From positions 459,661,210 to 459,725,209 of the forward strand of contig CM060950.1 in assembly GCA_030765055.1 (NCBI GenBank): DNA of 64,000 bases, written 5' to 3'. Shown piece after piece: positions 34,312-44,994 of this stretch; within the stretch, counting starts at the first letter, position 1; each line of letters starts with the position of its first letter. The notes under the pieces are model-generated. The model did not search any database and was not told where the DNA came from. It saw only the letters and a list, made by a program, of their open reading frames with translations. The stretch comes from Mantis religiosa (lineage: Eukaryota; Arthropoda; Insecta; Mantodea; Mantidae). A program made the translations under genes and the position numbers.

Positions 34312-35004
34312 GTTAGAAGATTCTGATATTGTTCGTCATTCAGGTGACAGTAATACAGATGTAGTGTCTGTAAAGTCATTGTTATGTTTTACATTTCTGC
34401 AGTACCAAAACAATGAAGTATAACATTTACACACAAACGCGTGCAACATACAGACATTTTGAACATAGTGCTGCCATCACCTACTATTGAAAACTGCTGC
34501 AGTATGGCAAAAATCAATATTATTGAAATAGAACATTTGTTAACGTTAAAGCCCTACTTTGAAATTAACGTTCTTTGTGCTTTAAATATTTTAAGGTATA
34601 ATATTTTAGCGTGGACGATCTTTTTCAGTGCCCACTATATTTATTTTAAATGGAAAAATCACCCTCCTTCAAATATCGTTCCAAAACTGCCAGACAAACT
34701 AGGGAATCTACTTGAAATAAAATGGCTCATTGTTTTGCAATAATTATTCTTGATTAGATTAACAATCATTTGTCAATGCCTTTCCAAATTACGAGTTAAT
34801 GTTGCTGTTACTTTCTATGAGGGTCCCATTCAGAGAGTGTTATAATTAGTAATGATGATGCCATTAATCTCTTTCAACAAACACATTTTCACTCTTAAGA
34901 CATCATGCAACATTTATCTCGTAACTAATAACAATTAAGAGATAAGCTTAAGAAGCATTGTTAATATATGGTAGTAAATGCAAATACAATTCAGTTAGAA
35001 ACAA
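34312..35004. other. no recognised gene
   Basis: Contains a 100-codon frame (34441-34743) with a hydrophobic middle and no known motif. Chance is the simplest reading. Confidence 0.4.
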
Positions 35005-35081
35005 CAAGAATAACCAATATAAAAATTATTTGTGGTTGGTTTATTGACACTCGTCACTTACTTTTTCATATATTTATGAGA

Positions 35082-35115
35082 GACTAGTTTCAAAGGCCCT
35101 GGCCTCCATTTTCAA
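35082..35115 (-). ncRNA. hammerhead-ribozyme-like motif, family B, reverse arm
   Basis: Same arrangement as 37000-37033 read on the reverse strand: TTGAAAA, extra T, GGAGGC/GCCTTT, GAAA, ACTAGT, C, with GAGA/TCTC as stem I. Confidence 0.5.
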
Positions 35116-35786
35116 TCTCTTCCCAACTGGCAAATGTTATCTGCTCTCTCTGGTGGTGGAACTATGAACTTTTTTGTCAAATTATCTGCTGGCGGGATTT
35201 CAAAGTTCATTACGCGATCCTTATTTTTCCAGATGAATATGTTCTCCCATGTTGTCAATCTATTTTGGTTTATCACTGCTTTTAATAATTTTGGATTTGG
35301 ATCAATGTCATGGTTTTCATTCCAAAAATGAAATGCTACTGCTGACTTGTCTTCTAGTTTCAATCTGATGTTTCTAAAGTGTTCTTTGACTCTGGTTTTT
35401 AAATTTCTTTTTGTTTGACCTATGTAGCATTTTTCACAATTCTTGCAATTTATTTGGTATATTCCAGATTTGTTACCTGAAGGAATTTCATCTTTTGTTT
35501 TTGAATTTAGTAATTTTAAAATTGAGTATCTATTAGTAGGTGCCAAGATGATATTTTGTTCCTTGAATATCTTTTTAAATTTATTAAATGTTTTTGGATG
35601 ATATGTGAATGAACTGAATATGCTGTTGCTTTCTTTTTCTTTAATAAATGTGGTTGTTTCCTTAATGGTTTTCTTTAGTTTAGATTTTCTAATTTTCTTC
35701 AACACCAAACTTTTGTTGTATCCGTTTTCTTCTGCTATGTGTATTATTGCTTTTTGTTCCTTGAAATTTATTTCCAAGCATACCAA
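35112..35786 (-). CDS. PLE linker and GIY-YIG domain, reverse arm, open 224-codon frame
   Basis: The reverse frame carries the same linker and nuclease as the forward copy, including SGIYQINCKNC and CYIGQTKRNLKTRV, without any stop. Its first codons (MVCLEIN) come from the joint. Differences from the forward copy are minimal (L for Q after RLK, one N lost near the end). It is an intact but partial coding piece. Confidence 0.8.
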   Translation of the reverse strand: MVCLEINFKEQKAIIHIAEENGYNKSLVLKKIRKSKLKKTIKETTTFIKEKESNSIFSSFTYHPKTFNKFKKIFKEQNIILAPTNRYSILKLLNSKTKDEIPSGNKSGIYQINCKNCEKCYIGQTKRNLKTRVKEHFRNIRLKLEDKSAVAFHFWNENHDIDPNPKLLKAVINQNRLTTWENIFIWKNKDRVMNFEIPPADNLTKKFIVPPPERADNICQLGRD

Positions 35787-35794
35787 CAGAAAAA

Positions 35795-37003
35795 TTGCAG
35801 ACTGTGTTAAAAAAATGGCTAGCTACAATTGATATGGAAGCAATAGAAGCAGAAGAATATATTTCTCTAACAAAAATATGCATTGAACAAAACTTCTTTA
35901 GCTTTAATGGAAAACACTACAAGCAGAAATCAGGACTATCAATGGGCAATCCACTTTCACCTTTTTTGGCTAACTTATTTATGAGTGCATTTGAAACACA
36001 AATTAAAAAGTCCTTCCCATTGATCTTCAAGGTTTGGTATAGATATGTTGACGACATCTTTGCAATTGTACCAAGTAAACATTTAGATGATGCATTAAAA
36101 TTACTCAATCTGCAAGAAAGGACTATCAAATTCACAATAGAAAAGGAAATCAATGGACAACTACCTTTCTTGGATCTAAATATCATCAGGAATGATACAA
36201 AAATAAAATTTGGAATTTACAGGAAGCCAACACATTCAGAAAATTATATAAAAAATAATAGCCACAACCCAATTACACATAAACATGCAATAATAAACAG
36301 CCTTACACACAGACTAGTCAACATACCCATGGAAAAAGAAGAAAATTTCAAGGAACAAAAAGCAATAATACACATAGCAGAAGAAAACGGATACAACAAA
36401 AGTTTGGTGTTGAAGAAAATTAGAAAATCTAAACTAAAGAAAACCATTAAGGAAACAACCACATTTATTAAAGAAAAAGAAAGCAACAGCATATTCAGTT
36501 CATTCACATATCATCCAAAAACATTTAATAAATTTAAAAAGATATTCAAGGAACAAAATATCATCTTGGCACCTACTAATAGATACTCAATTTTAAAATT
36601 ACTAAATTCAAAAACAAAAGATGAAATTCCTTCAGGTAACAAATCTGGAATATACCAAATAAATTGCAAGAATTGTGAAAAATGCTACATAGGTCAAACA
36701 AAAAGAAATTTAAAAACCAGAGTCAAAGAACACTTTAGAAACATCAGATTGAAACAAGAAGACAAGTCAGCAGTAGCATTTCATTTTTGGAATGAAAACC
36801 ATGACATTGATCCAAATCCAAAATTATTAAAAGCAGTGATAAACCAAAATAGATTGACAACATGGGAGAACATATTCATCTGGAAAAATAAGGATCGCGT
36901 AATGAACTTTGAAATCCCGCCAGCAGATAATTTGACAAAAAAGTTCATAGTTCCACCACCAGAGAGAGCAGATAACAACATTTGCCAGTTGGGAAGAGAT
37001 TGA
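35795..37003 (+). CDS. Penelope-like RT (C-terminal half) plus GIY-YIG endonuclease, open 402-codon frame
   Basis: The RT core motifs are SGLSMGNPLSPFLANLF at residues 46-62 and WYRYVDDIFAIV near 81-92, with catalytic Asp-Asp. They are followed by QLPFLDLNI and FGIYRKPTHSENYIKNN (thumb). A lysine-rich linker with SSFTYHPKTFNKFKKIF leads to the nuclease: GIY at 285-287, YIG at 298-300, cysteines at 291, 294 and 297, R309, EH at 312-313, SAVAFHFWNENHD, then WENIFIWKNKDRVMNFE. The frame has no stop or shift. PLE proteins usually reach about 700-850 residues, so the N-terminal domain and RT fingers are missing. It starts at the first ATG after the foldback joint, and the copy is 5'-truncated rather than mutated. 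It probably cannot move itself. Confidence 0.88.
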   Translation: MQTVLKKWLATIDMEAIEAEEYISLTKICIEQNFFSFNGKHYKQKSGLSMGNPLSPFLANLFMSAFETQIKKSFPLIFKVWYRYVDDIFAIVPSKHLDDALKLLNLQERTIKFTIEKEINGQLPFLDLNIIRNDTKIKFGIYRKPTHSENYIKNNSHNPITHKHAIINSLTHRLVNIPMEKEENFKEQKAIIHIAEENGYNKSLVLKKIRKSKLKKTIKETTTFIKEKESNSIFSSFTYHPKTFNKFKKIFKEQNIILAPTNRYSILKLLNSKTKDEIPSGNKSGIYQINCKNCEKCYIGQTKRNLKTRVKEHFRNIRLKQEDKSAVAFHFWNENHDIDPNPKLLKAVINQNRLTTWENIFIWKNKDRVMNFEIPPADNLTKKFIVPPPERADNNICQLGRD

Positions 37004-37033
37004 AAATGGAGGCCAGGGCCTTTGAAACTAGTC
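37000..37033 (+). ncRNA. hammerhead-ribozyme-like motif, family B, forward arm (core altered)
   Basis: Stem I GAGA (36996-36999) pairs with TCTC (37034-37037). The core is TTGAAAA, followed by an extra T, stem II GGAGGC/GCCTTT with loop CAGG, GAAA, palindromic stem III ACTAGT, and C at 37033. The expected C3 is T and the expected G8 is A, so strong cleavage is doubtful. The ORF stop TGA lies in the core. Confidence 0.52.
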
Positions 37034-37154
37034 TCTCATAAATATATGAAAAAGTAAGTGACGAGTGTCAATAAACCAACCACAAATAATTTTTATATTA
37101 ATTTTGACGTCACTGTTACTAAATTCCTCCAAACACACATCAAGAATAACCAAA

Positions 37155-37335
37155 TTAGCTATTGAGGTTGTGGACAGAAAAGGCTGTAAATCCAGAAATG
37201 AAGGCCATGGAATGTAAAATGGCCGAAAGCTGGATCTTCTTAAATATGACGCGGCTGATCACCCGTGAAGCCTTAATCAATAACACTCGCAACGCTCGCT
37301 GCGAAAGCTTCAAGTCTTACATACATTCTTTTCTT
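37155..37335 (+). mobile_element. Penelope-like element (family I), 3' tail with hammerhead-like motif
   Basis: Matches 47550-47685 closely (GGCCATGGAATGTAAAATGG, then CTTAATCAATAACACTCGC and GCGAAAGCTTCAAGTCTTAC). The core before stem II is mutated (AAATGA for CTGATGA), but stem II GGCCAT/ATGGCC and GAAA are kept. It lies directly beside the family B insertion. Confidence 0.6.
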
Positions 37336-38150
37336 CAATTCTTAGTAATTAATACATAACTGTGCATTTACTTTTAACTGACAGTGCTAAAATTACCACC
37401 CATGTTGTTCCTTTGTACGACATGTTTGCAAATATTTCAGTATCGATAAATATCAGCAAGAACTGGATTGAGCTACCTCAGCATACTGCTGTAGGTAACA
37501 GAATTTACCATTTCTGTGCTTTATTTTGAATTCTTTCCAGTCAATCAGCTGATATACCCATAATGCATACTTAGTTTACATAATAATTATAAACTCAACA
37601 CACAGGAACTTAAAACAGCAGATTGCCTGCTAAATCATTCTATGTGCAGTAAACCTGAAAAGCTCTCTACTGTGATGCAATAAAAAGCAAACTTACTAAA
37701 CTTATGCCTCTGAACTTCTGTTATTTTAGTTCTTTTAACCAGTCGCCATCTCTTTGAAATGACACAAGCTGTAAACAATAGGAGTAAATATAAGATTAAG
37801 ACAAAGAAAGACTGACCAAAAAGTTAAGTTTTATATTTTTTGCCACATACAGACACAAAGCAAGTCAAAAAAGGAACTAATCTGTTCATATCACCAACAT
37901 TATCCACATGGTGTGAAATGTGTGAGAGAAATGAGTGAGAGAAATGTGTGTTTTCCAATAACAGTTCCAAACATATTGGTTGTAAAAAGGATACTAGGTT
38001 CCAAATAATATTCCAAAAAGTTGTCAAGTATGTCCAACAATATTTACAACCTGTTGTTTGTATCAAGTAATGTTTCTGTATGATGCAAGCAAAATTTGTA
38101 GTGTAATGACATGTAATGCATCTAAATACTAATTGCTGATTTTAATTAAA
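37336..38150. other. no recognisable gene
   Basis: AT-rich sequence; no motif in the short frames. Confidence 0.5.
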
Positions 38151-38169
38151 AATCCAGAAATTATTCCAG

Positions 38170-38407
38170 AAATCCACGTAAAGTTGCAGTAGCAAATTTT
38201 AGATTACTTACGGAACATGATTATTTGGCCAAACACTTACACAGAATAGGAATTTATACAAGTCCAAATTGTCCTCTGTGCAACAAAGAAGAGGAAATGA
38301 ATGAAGAACATCTTTTAAGCTGTGAAGCCCTACCTGCAGGACCCACTACACAGAAATATTGGAGAACAAGAGAGCTAATGGCTTCATTGCCAAAGCCTAA
38401 CATTTGA
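38170..38407 (+). pseudogene. non-LTR retrotransposon ORF2 C-terminal tail
   Basis: Reads VAVANFRLLTEHDYLAKHLH, then CPLCNKEEEMNEEHLLSC. The latter is the Cys-x2-Cys...His-x4-Cys knuckle found after the RNase H domain in I/R1/Jockey-type elements. It ends with a stop at 38405-38407. The upstream RT and RNase H parts are missing, so this is a 5'-truncated insertion. It may belong to the same group as 10100-11050. Confidence 0.75.
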
Positions 38408-38934
38408 AAACAACAACATACTAATTGCTGATACAATTGCATTAAAGGAATTCATGTACATGATGGTATGCTAATGCTTACATGTTTCAAGATGGTATAT
38501 TGGAGCCTTTTTATGTGAATCAAAAGACCTCAATACCGTAATTAGATCTGATTTGTCAGAAGAGTTTTATTGGGCATTGTTGGAACTTGGAAACACTAAA
38601 GTCGGGATGGCTACAAGAACTCGCTTCAAATATGTCTAATGTGTAATCAATGGATTCTCCACAATCAGAATGTTACACTTTGAAATGGTTCTATAAAGTG
38701 ATCTAGCTTTTGCAAGTTGGAGCACTGTTATTTTGCAACTACAATTGGACCTATGATTATTTTTCTACTGCTTTATTGCGAAGATTCTGTCATTTGGTAC
38801 CCAATGTTTCTGTTAAAATAGAAAATTGCCAAATGAAGTAAAAAGCTACACTATTTTACAAATACTATTTTTGGAATACACATATACCACTCTGCAGCAA
38901 GTATGAAAATTTCGGTAAGGTAATTGTACTCAAA
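38408..38934. other. no recognised gene; possible 3'UTR of the preceding non-LTR fragment
   Basis: AT-rich, no motif. The first few hundred bases could be its 3'UTR. Confidence 0.4.
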
Positions 38935-39069
38935 CCTAAAATAAGATATGAAGCTTTCCTGGCGACGAATATGCTCAATTTCTTCTCGGGCAGCAAGCCA
39001 GGTGAAAAGACAATTAAAAATAGACGACTGGGGAGTGTGCATCTCTCCGATCAGGATATTTATTAAATG

Positions 39070-39445
39070 TATTGTATTGTATTTATTTCATCCTTTGGAA
39101 CATAATACATATATTATAGGACACGTCAGTTCAAGATACAAAGATAAATATAAAAAGTTACATAAGACTAAAAACTGTAACATATACAGGATCCAACAAA
39201 AGTCTAAAGTTTTATTTTGTCCATTCAATTGATATCAGACACGTCAGAGTATAAAAATTACATTAATAGCTATTGTCATTATTTACAATCACTTAAACCT
39301 AATTAACATTTAAAAACTCATTTACAGAATCAAATGAATGTTGCAGTTAAAGGAGCTTTACTCTGTTTTTAAAATGTATAAGGCTCTTCATTTGTTTAAT
39401 ATTTTCTGGTAGTCTGTTGTATAATCTTATACCTTTATTGATAGC
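39070..39445 (-). mobile_element. non-LTR retrotransposon 3' end
   Basis: The reverse strand reads a decayed LYNRLPENI-like C-terminus near 39400-39440 and ends in AATAAATACAATACAATACA at 39072-39091, the same type of tail as 2970-2995. It lies inside the family H PLE pair. Confidence 0.55.
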
Positions 39446-39588
39446 ACTAGACCTGAAGATTCCCGTTCATTTGTGTTATAACCACAAATGAATACTGGAT
39501 ATAACAAATATAAACAAGATATATGTCTTTGTTTATATTGGTGTTATATCCAGTGTTTCATTTCTGGTTATAACAATTAATAAATACT

Positions 39589-39630
39589 CTGATGATGGGA
39601 GAGATGCACACTCCCGAAACGTCAATTTCT
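39589..39630 (+). ncRNA. hammerhead-ribozyme-like motif, family H
   Basis: The order is: CTGATGA, extra T, perfect stem II GGGAG/CTCCC with a nine-base loop, GAAAC. Stem III is decayed here (GTCAATTTC in place of the palindrome seen at 8717-8726). Confidence 0.5.
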
Positions 39631-39896
39631 AATCGTCTTTTCACCTGGCTTGCTGTCCGAGAAGAAATTGAGTGTACACTAACCTATTGAAACAAGAAAA
39701 CAATTACAACTCTGAAGTTACACTGCTAAGGACATATGTACACACATTGTATTTGTTTTTCAAGGATTTTGCATCACCAGGGCACACCTTTATGGTACTT
39801 CTGGGACTAGAAAATTGGAAAATTATCAGAGTTACTTATAATATTAGAACCTCTCATGAAAAATAATGAAGCTAATGTCACAAATATGCATAACAC

Positions 39897-41001
39897 ACAG
39901 TACTGCCAAAAGTTACATCAGTAAAATGCAGACTCACTCTAGAACCATAATTGCGAGTGAAGAAGTGTGGCAATGTTGTATGTCATCTACAATGTGACCT
40001 TCACTACAGCGTGAGTAACCAGCTAGCAGTGTGCCAGAAGGAGGCATGAGAAAAAGATGAATTGAGGAGTGTACAAGAACTATATTGCTGTATTGTCATT
40101 ATTTTGTTGTGGCAAACAAGTTAAGGAAATTTTTTTTGATGCTGAAACTGCTCAGTATCAACAAACTATTTGTTTTTCAGACAATAGCATGATTTAAACA
40201 AATGGGTCAAACTGTTGATCATTTCAGACTGGGCCGTTCTAGGAGAGTACAGACGAAAGAAGTTGTGAATGCTGTCATGCAAGGATTAGACGCATGCCTT
40301 TGCGTAAACGAACAATTTTGTCTTGTGATATGAATATTTCTTTACGAACTATGTCATGCATTTTGAAGGATGATTTACATTTTCTTGCATATAAAATGTA
40401 CACATAGCATATACTAACCGAAAAATTAAAGGAGATACGCTGGGTTTGATCCCAGGTTTTATTGACAATATACGGGGAGAGTCAGCTTCACAACATCCTT
40501 TTCACAGATGAAACAATGTTCACCGTGGAAGAGTCGTTTAACAAGCAAAATGATCATGTGTATGCACAGTCCTCCAAGGAAGCAAGGACATGTGTGCAGC
40601 GAGGACATCACCCAGCTTCTGTCATGGTATGGTGAGCAGTTTCCTGGCAGGGATCTTCTGAGGAGCATTCTCAATCCACTGGATTATTCTCTATGGCAGA
40701 AGCTTAAGGCTTTCCTTAGATGTGTTTCAAAAACGGCACCACAATACTGAGATGTTAAAAAGATCAATTAGGTCAACTGTGAAAAAAATTCCACTGGACA
40801 TAATTCGTGAGGCTTTTGATGAGTGGTCTGAATGTCTTCGTCGCTGTGTTGCCGCATGTGGTGATCATTTTGAATAAAAGTTGAATCAATTTGTAGCATT
40901 TTCTGTGTTCTTTCAGAATATATGTATATCAATGAGTACGCATTGTTTTATTTAGTAGTTATATGTATTGAAGGTACTGACAGAATTTATGGCAGTACTG
41001 T
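39897..41001 (+). mobile_element. Tc1/mariner superfamily element, internally deleted
   Basis: The inverted ends share ACAGTACTGCCA and TCAGTA. The frame from about 40490 reads LFTDETMFTVEESFNKQNDH (first Asp), then RGHHPASVMVW, the mid-part of an IS630-type transposase. It then jumps to NPLDYSLWQKLKAFL, which carries the third acidic residue, here Asp. The second catalytic region is deleted. The end reads DIIREAFDEWSECLRRCVAA. The DDxD type and the sequence suggest a maT-like group, which I cannot prove. The upstream HTH part is full of stops. Confidence 0.65.
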
Positions 41002-41003
41002 GT

Positions 41004-41899
41004 AGAGTAAAACAAACGAAAAATTGTACCTTTTCCCATAATGATTTTTTTTTTTTTCATTTTTAATATTAACTATATACCTTAACACACATAATAATGC
41101 GTATTAAAGTACACATGTAACATTGGGTGCCTTTACCACTTTTAGAGAAAACTACATATATAAACATTTACATTTTTTGGGAGAAAACTGTGCACATTTT
41201 TTTCATATAATTATTTTTAAATCCAGTAGCTAAGTTTTAATGAAATCAGATTAGTAATTTCCCCCAATTTCTTTTGTTTACACTAAAAACTTGGAACCTG
41301 AGAATTATTGTATTTGACTTTGTCTTAAATTTTAACTTCCAAAATAGTCGATTCTTTCCTGTTCCTGCTATTTGAAAGGCACAAATACTGCACTTAAAAT
41401 TTTTACAAAAAACAACCTGGCGATAGGCATGGTTTATTTCAGGGACTGACAAATATTTTATCATACTTCTTCAGCTCTATATTCACTTTGAAATTTTATT
41501 ATGAGTAAAGTTGTAAAGGAATTGACACTAAGTCAGAAAATGTGATGAACATGGCAATTAATCGCATTTCTTATCTACTGAGAAATATGATAAGTTTTCC
41601 TCTGCCTATTTTGAAACTTATCTGATAGCCTATTTCTTGTTAAAACTGCTTTACAGTATCTGGGAACAAGAACCATAACTTATGCGTGTAAATGTTCACA
41701 ACTAACAGAAAGCTTATCAGAGCCTGTGGATGGAAACAGGAGACTTGGTTGTTTGAACTTTCTTTCCAATTAATAGCATATTGATTTCATTCCAAGTTTG
41801 AAATCGAACCTGGAGTAATGGAAAACAGCATAGTAAAACAAATTTAAATATACGCTTCTTATAACCATATTAGGATACTTTTGTGACAGAAATCACAAA
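41004..41899. other. no recognisable gene
   Basis: AT-rich; a T-run near 41047. No motif. Confidence 0.5.
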
Positions 41900-41901
41900 T
41901 A

Positions 41902-43447
41902 CGAGGGCCATGCTGAAAGTTTTTCGCAGCGCTAAGACACAAAATCTGACTACCATGACATTATTGTAGTTTCTAAGAGCGATGTTTTTTGACCTTGGAG
42001 CATGCGTATGGTTGTCCCCCCACCACAGGGCCATGTGTGGACAGCGAGTTTAAACACAGATAGTGTTGAGTCAGACACAGTGCAAGATGGATCTGTCACA
42101 CCATGATTTCCGAGCAAGGACTTATTATAACTACAAAAAGAAGTTAAATACAGAAGAATGCCACTCTCCACTAGTACGTATTTTTGGTGCGTTTGCCCCA
42201 TCTAAGGCAACTGTTGGAAATTGATTCCGTGAGTTTCAAGGGGCAGGGAGTCTCTTGAACATGAACCTCGTCCTGGTCGCCCTGCAATGCCAGAAAATGT
42301 TGAAGCTGTGAGGGAAATGATCCAAGAGGATCCTCATCTCACATTTTGCGATATTGAAGGGACCCTAAATATTGGGTCGACTCCAACACAGACCATTGTT
42401 CATGACTATTTAGGCCTAAGCAAGAGATGTGTGCACTGGCTGCCACGGAAGCCCAAAAGAACGCAGGAGTGGATTGGTGTAAATTTATGCTTGAAAAATT
42501 TAACCAAAGACGGTCCAAACACACGTACATTGTCACAGGTGATGTAACATTAGTGTACCATTATGACTCCGAAACCAAGAGGCAGTCATCAGAATGGTGC
42601 TTTCCAGGTCAGGAACTACCCACGAAAACTTGGAGAACTAGAAGATCTGGAAAGAAGATGGTGGCCACTTTCTTCACCAAGATGGTCATCGCACCTCTGT
42701 GACCTTGGACACAAGCCGTACAGTCACTGCAGAGTGGAATGTGACTGGATAACAACCGAAAGTCTTTGCAACATGGAGGTCAAAGCATCCCAAGATGATG
42801 AGTGGGCATCTTCTTCTGCATCATGACAATGCCTCAGCACACACGGCTGCCAGAACCATGGACTTCCTGGAGGAGAAAGTGTGAGTCTTACCTCACCCAC
42901 CTTATTCACCAGACCTGGCCCCATGTGACTTTTTCCTGTTCCCAAAGACAAAGAAAAACTAAGTGCGCAGTTTTCTTCATCCGATGAAGAGCCTATTGCA
43001 GCATACAACAGTGCTCTAAGTGACATCTCTAAAGAAGCTTGGACTGAGACATTTTCTAAGTGGATATGAAAAATCCAATGCCATGGCCGGGATTTGAACC
43101 ACGGATCTACTGGTTTCCGTCCAGTCGCTCTTAACCTTTGAGCTACCACGTTGGCCATGGTAGCTCAAAGGTTAAGAGCGACTGGACGGAAACCAGTAGA
43201 TCCGTGGTTCAAATCCCGGCCATGGCATTGGATTTTTCATGTTGACTCTATCCATCAAATATCTTAGCCTATATACGGCTAGTGTGGAGAAATGATTAAT
43301 TTCCATCAATTAACTAAAATTTTCTAAGTGGTTTAAAAGGTTGGGAAAATGTATCAGTTCTCATGGAGAGTATTTTGAAAAGTTGCAATAGTTTGTGAAT
43401 AAAATGTATTTCTGATTCTCTGCTAAAAACTTTCGGCATAACCCTCG
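41902..43447 (+). mobile_element. mariner element, full length, dead, split by SINE-1
   Basis: TA at 41900-41901 and 43448-43449. The inverted ends are CGAGGGCCATGCTGAAAGTT and the complement of AACTTTCGGCATAACCCTCG. Transposase from 42086: MDLSHHDFRARTYY, a stop, then RPGRPAMPENVEAV after a frameshift, VTGDVTLVYHYDSETKRQS (first Asp kept, next E is V), HHDNASAHTAARTMDFLEE (second Asp) and YSPDLAPCDFFLFPK (third Asp). Without the SINE it is about 1.28 kb, the normal mariner size. Several frameshifts inactivate it. Confidence 0.88.
43064..43318. repeat. SINE-1 palindromic copy with 13 bp target duplication
   Basis: ATTTTCTAAGTGG occurs at 43051-43063 and 43319-43331 in the mariner. The insert starts with a reverse tRNA-like unit (43066-43147), then 11 bases, then a forward unit (43159-43240). 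The two 82-base arms are perfect complements. The forward unit runs on into the normal trailer and ends at TTAACTAAA. A-box TAGCTCAAAGG and B-box GGTTCAAATCC are in both. Confidence 0.87.
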
Positions 43448-43449
43448 TA

Positions 43450-44235
43450 GTAATGGCACAACCATTACTTCAATGGCTGAATTGCAAGCAGGTGAGCAAA
43501 TTTCATTGATCATTCACAAACAGTATTTCAATGTGGAAAATCGACACTTTCTGTTTTGCTTTCAATACAGATTCCCATTTAATTGTGGCTGTATTGTGAA
43601 TCAAGTTACACCCCTTTTCTTTCTGTTCCCAGTTTATTATGGACAACCTTTATACATATAAATCCAAACTGTAACTTAAATTTTATAATGATTGTGCTAT
43701 TATTTTAACTAAGAAAGCACAATTCTTTAAAAAATCACTTTCTACTGACACCAATTTATACAACGAATTTAAACAGGTTTAATGCACATAGAATGAGCAA
43801 ACACTTTATGAAAGTTTTGTTTTTATCAAGATGAAAGTAAAGAAATACCACAGAAGAACTTCCAAAATCATTCTATTATCTATGGTTGTGTCTTTAAATG
43901 TAAAACCCCAACAAAATTTAATATAAGATGCAAATGAGAAAGAAGCAAGTATTAATTAAAAGCTATGATTTAATGAAACGTCCATGCGATTTCCTTTGGT
44001 CCATGTCAGAATATTAAGACAGGTGTAATGTAAGTTATGGACAAATAAAATAAATCAGAACTGAAGCAATTCACAGTGTTGTAGTAAATATAGCACACAT
44101 GTGAGATCACATTAAGAAAGGACCACTGGAGATGAACTTTCTATTAATGCTCCACATTAGATCTATATTCTCTCTGTTCACAATTCTGATAGATCTTTTC
44201 TCAATATAATTGTAACTTGCATTAACAAAAAGCCT
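43450..44235. other. no recognisable gene
   Basis: AT-rich; no motif in the short frames. Confidence 0.5.
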
Positions 44236-44716
44236 GGGGGAAAAGGGGGTGGGGCAAGCAACAGTACTTAAAATACTAAAGCTTGCATGATATCCCTCTT
44301 AGGAAAGGGGCAAAGAAAAAACAACTGTATTTAAAATACTAAAGTTTACACGACATCCCTCTTAGGAAGAGGGCCAAAAAAAAAAAAAAAAAAGCAACAG
44401 TATTTAAAATACTAAAGCTTGCATGATATCCCTCTTAGGAAAGAGGCAAAAAAAAAAAAACAGCTGTACTTAAAATACTAAAGTTTACACAACATCCCTC
44501 TTAGGAAAGGGGCAAAAATAAAAAGCAACAGTACTTAAAATACTAAAGCTTGCGTGATATCCGTCTTAGGAAAGGGGGGAAAAAACAAAAAAAAAAACAA
44601 CAACAACAACTGTACAATACTAAAGCTTGCATGATATCCCTCTTCAGAAAGGGGCAAAAAAAAAACTGTACTTAAAATACTAAAGCTTGCATGATATCCC
44701 TCTTAAGAAAGGGGCC

Positions 44717-44747
<31 letters not shown>

Positions 44748-44915
44748 GTACTTAAAGTACTAAAGCTTACATGATATCCCTTTTAAGAAAGGGGGGGGGG
44801 GAACTGTACTTAAAATACTAAAGCTTGCATGATATCCCTCTTAGGAAAGGGGCAAAAAAAAAGCAACTGTACTTAAAATACTAAAGCTTGCATGATAGCC
44901 ATCTTAGAACTTATA
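44236..44915 (+). repeat. minisatellite, about 10 units of 55-75 bp
   Basis: Each unit holds ACTTAAAATACTAAAGCTTG, then CATGATATCCCTCTTAGG and a purine stretch AAAGGGGCAAAA. The length of the A-run varies most (3 to over 25), explaining the unit length differences. Two unit types partly alternate at the start (GCTTGCATGATATC and GTTTACACGACATC). Confidence 0.85.
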
Positions 44916-44994
44916 TAAGAGACTTTTATCAAATCAGTTACGTTATATTTTGAAGTTATTTTCTAAATGAATGCAAATACTCTGCATGTTCAAA

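Larger units (their letters stand above)
35018..37140. mobile_element. Penelope-like element (family B), youngest foldback copy, 12-13 bp target duplication
   Basis: CAAGAATAACCAA flanks the insert at 35005-35017 and 37141-37153. The reverse arm is 35018 to about 35770 and the forward copy runs from about 35775 to 37140. Where they overlap, the two translated GIY-YIG regions differ at about one residue plus one codon, so insertion was recent. The forward copy starts in the middle of the RT. Both termini are the same family end with ACAAATAATTTTTATAT. Confidence 0.92.
38935..39680. mobile_element. Penelope-like element (family H), inverted terminal pair holding a non-LTR tail
   Basis: The reverse end at about 38940-39065 (GACGAATATGCTCAATTTCT, GAGTGTGCATCTCTCC) and the forward end at about 39490-39680 (GGGAGAGATGCACACTCCCG) are the same terminus as 8640-8790. 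Flanks TACTCAAACCTA (left) and TACACTAACCTA (right) agree at 10 of 12 positions, a plausible aged duplication. Between them lies a reverse non-LTR 3' end. Confidence 0.62.

Noticed and set aside
34441..34743. 100-codon frame with a hydrophobic segment
   Set aside because: No homology recognised and no codon or splice support; chance length in AT-rich DNA.
42724..43158. 144-codon reverse frame
   Set aside because: Shadow of the mariner transposase and the SINE on the other strand.
43141..43240. Possible functional tRNA gene
   Set aside because: A- and B-box words are present, but the fold lacks proper arms and the unit recurs with a common trailer and a target duplication, so it is a SINE head.
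44236..44915. Regularly spaced repeats resembling a CRISPR array
   Set aside because: Units are contiguous, there are no unique spacers of constant size, and this is animal DNA.
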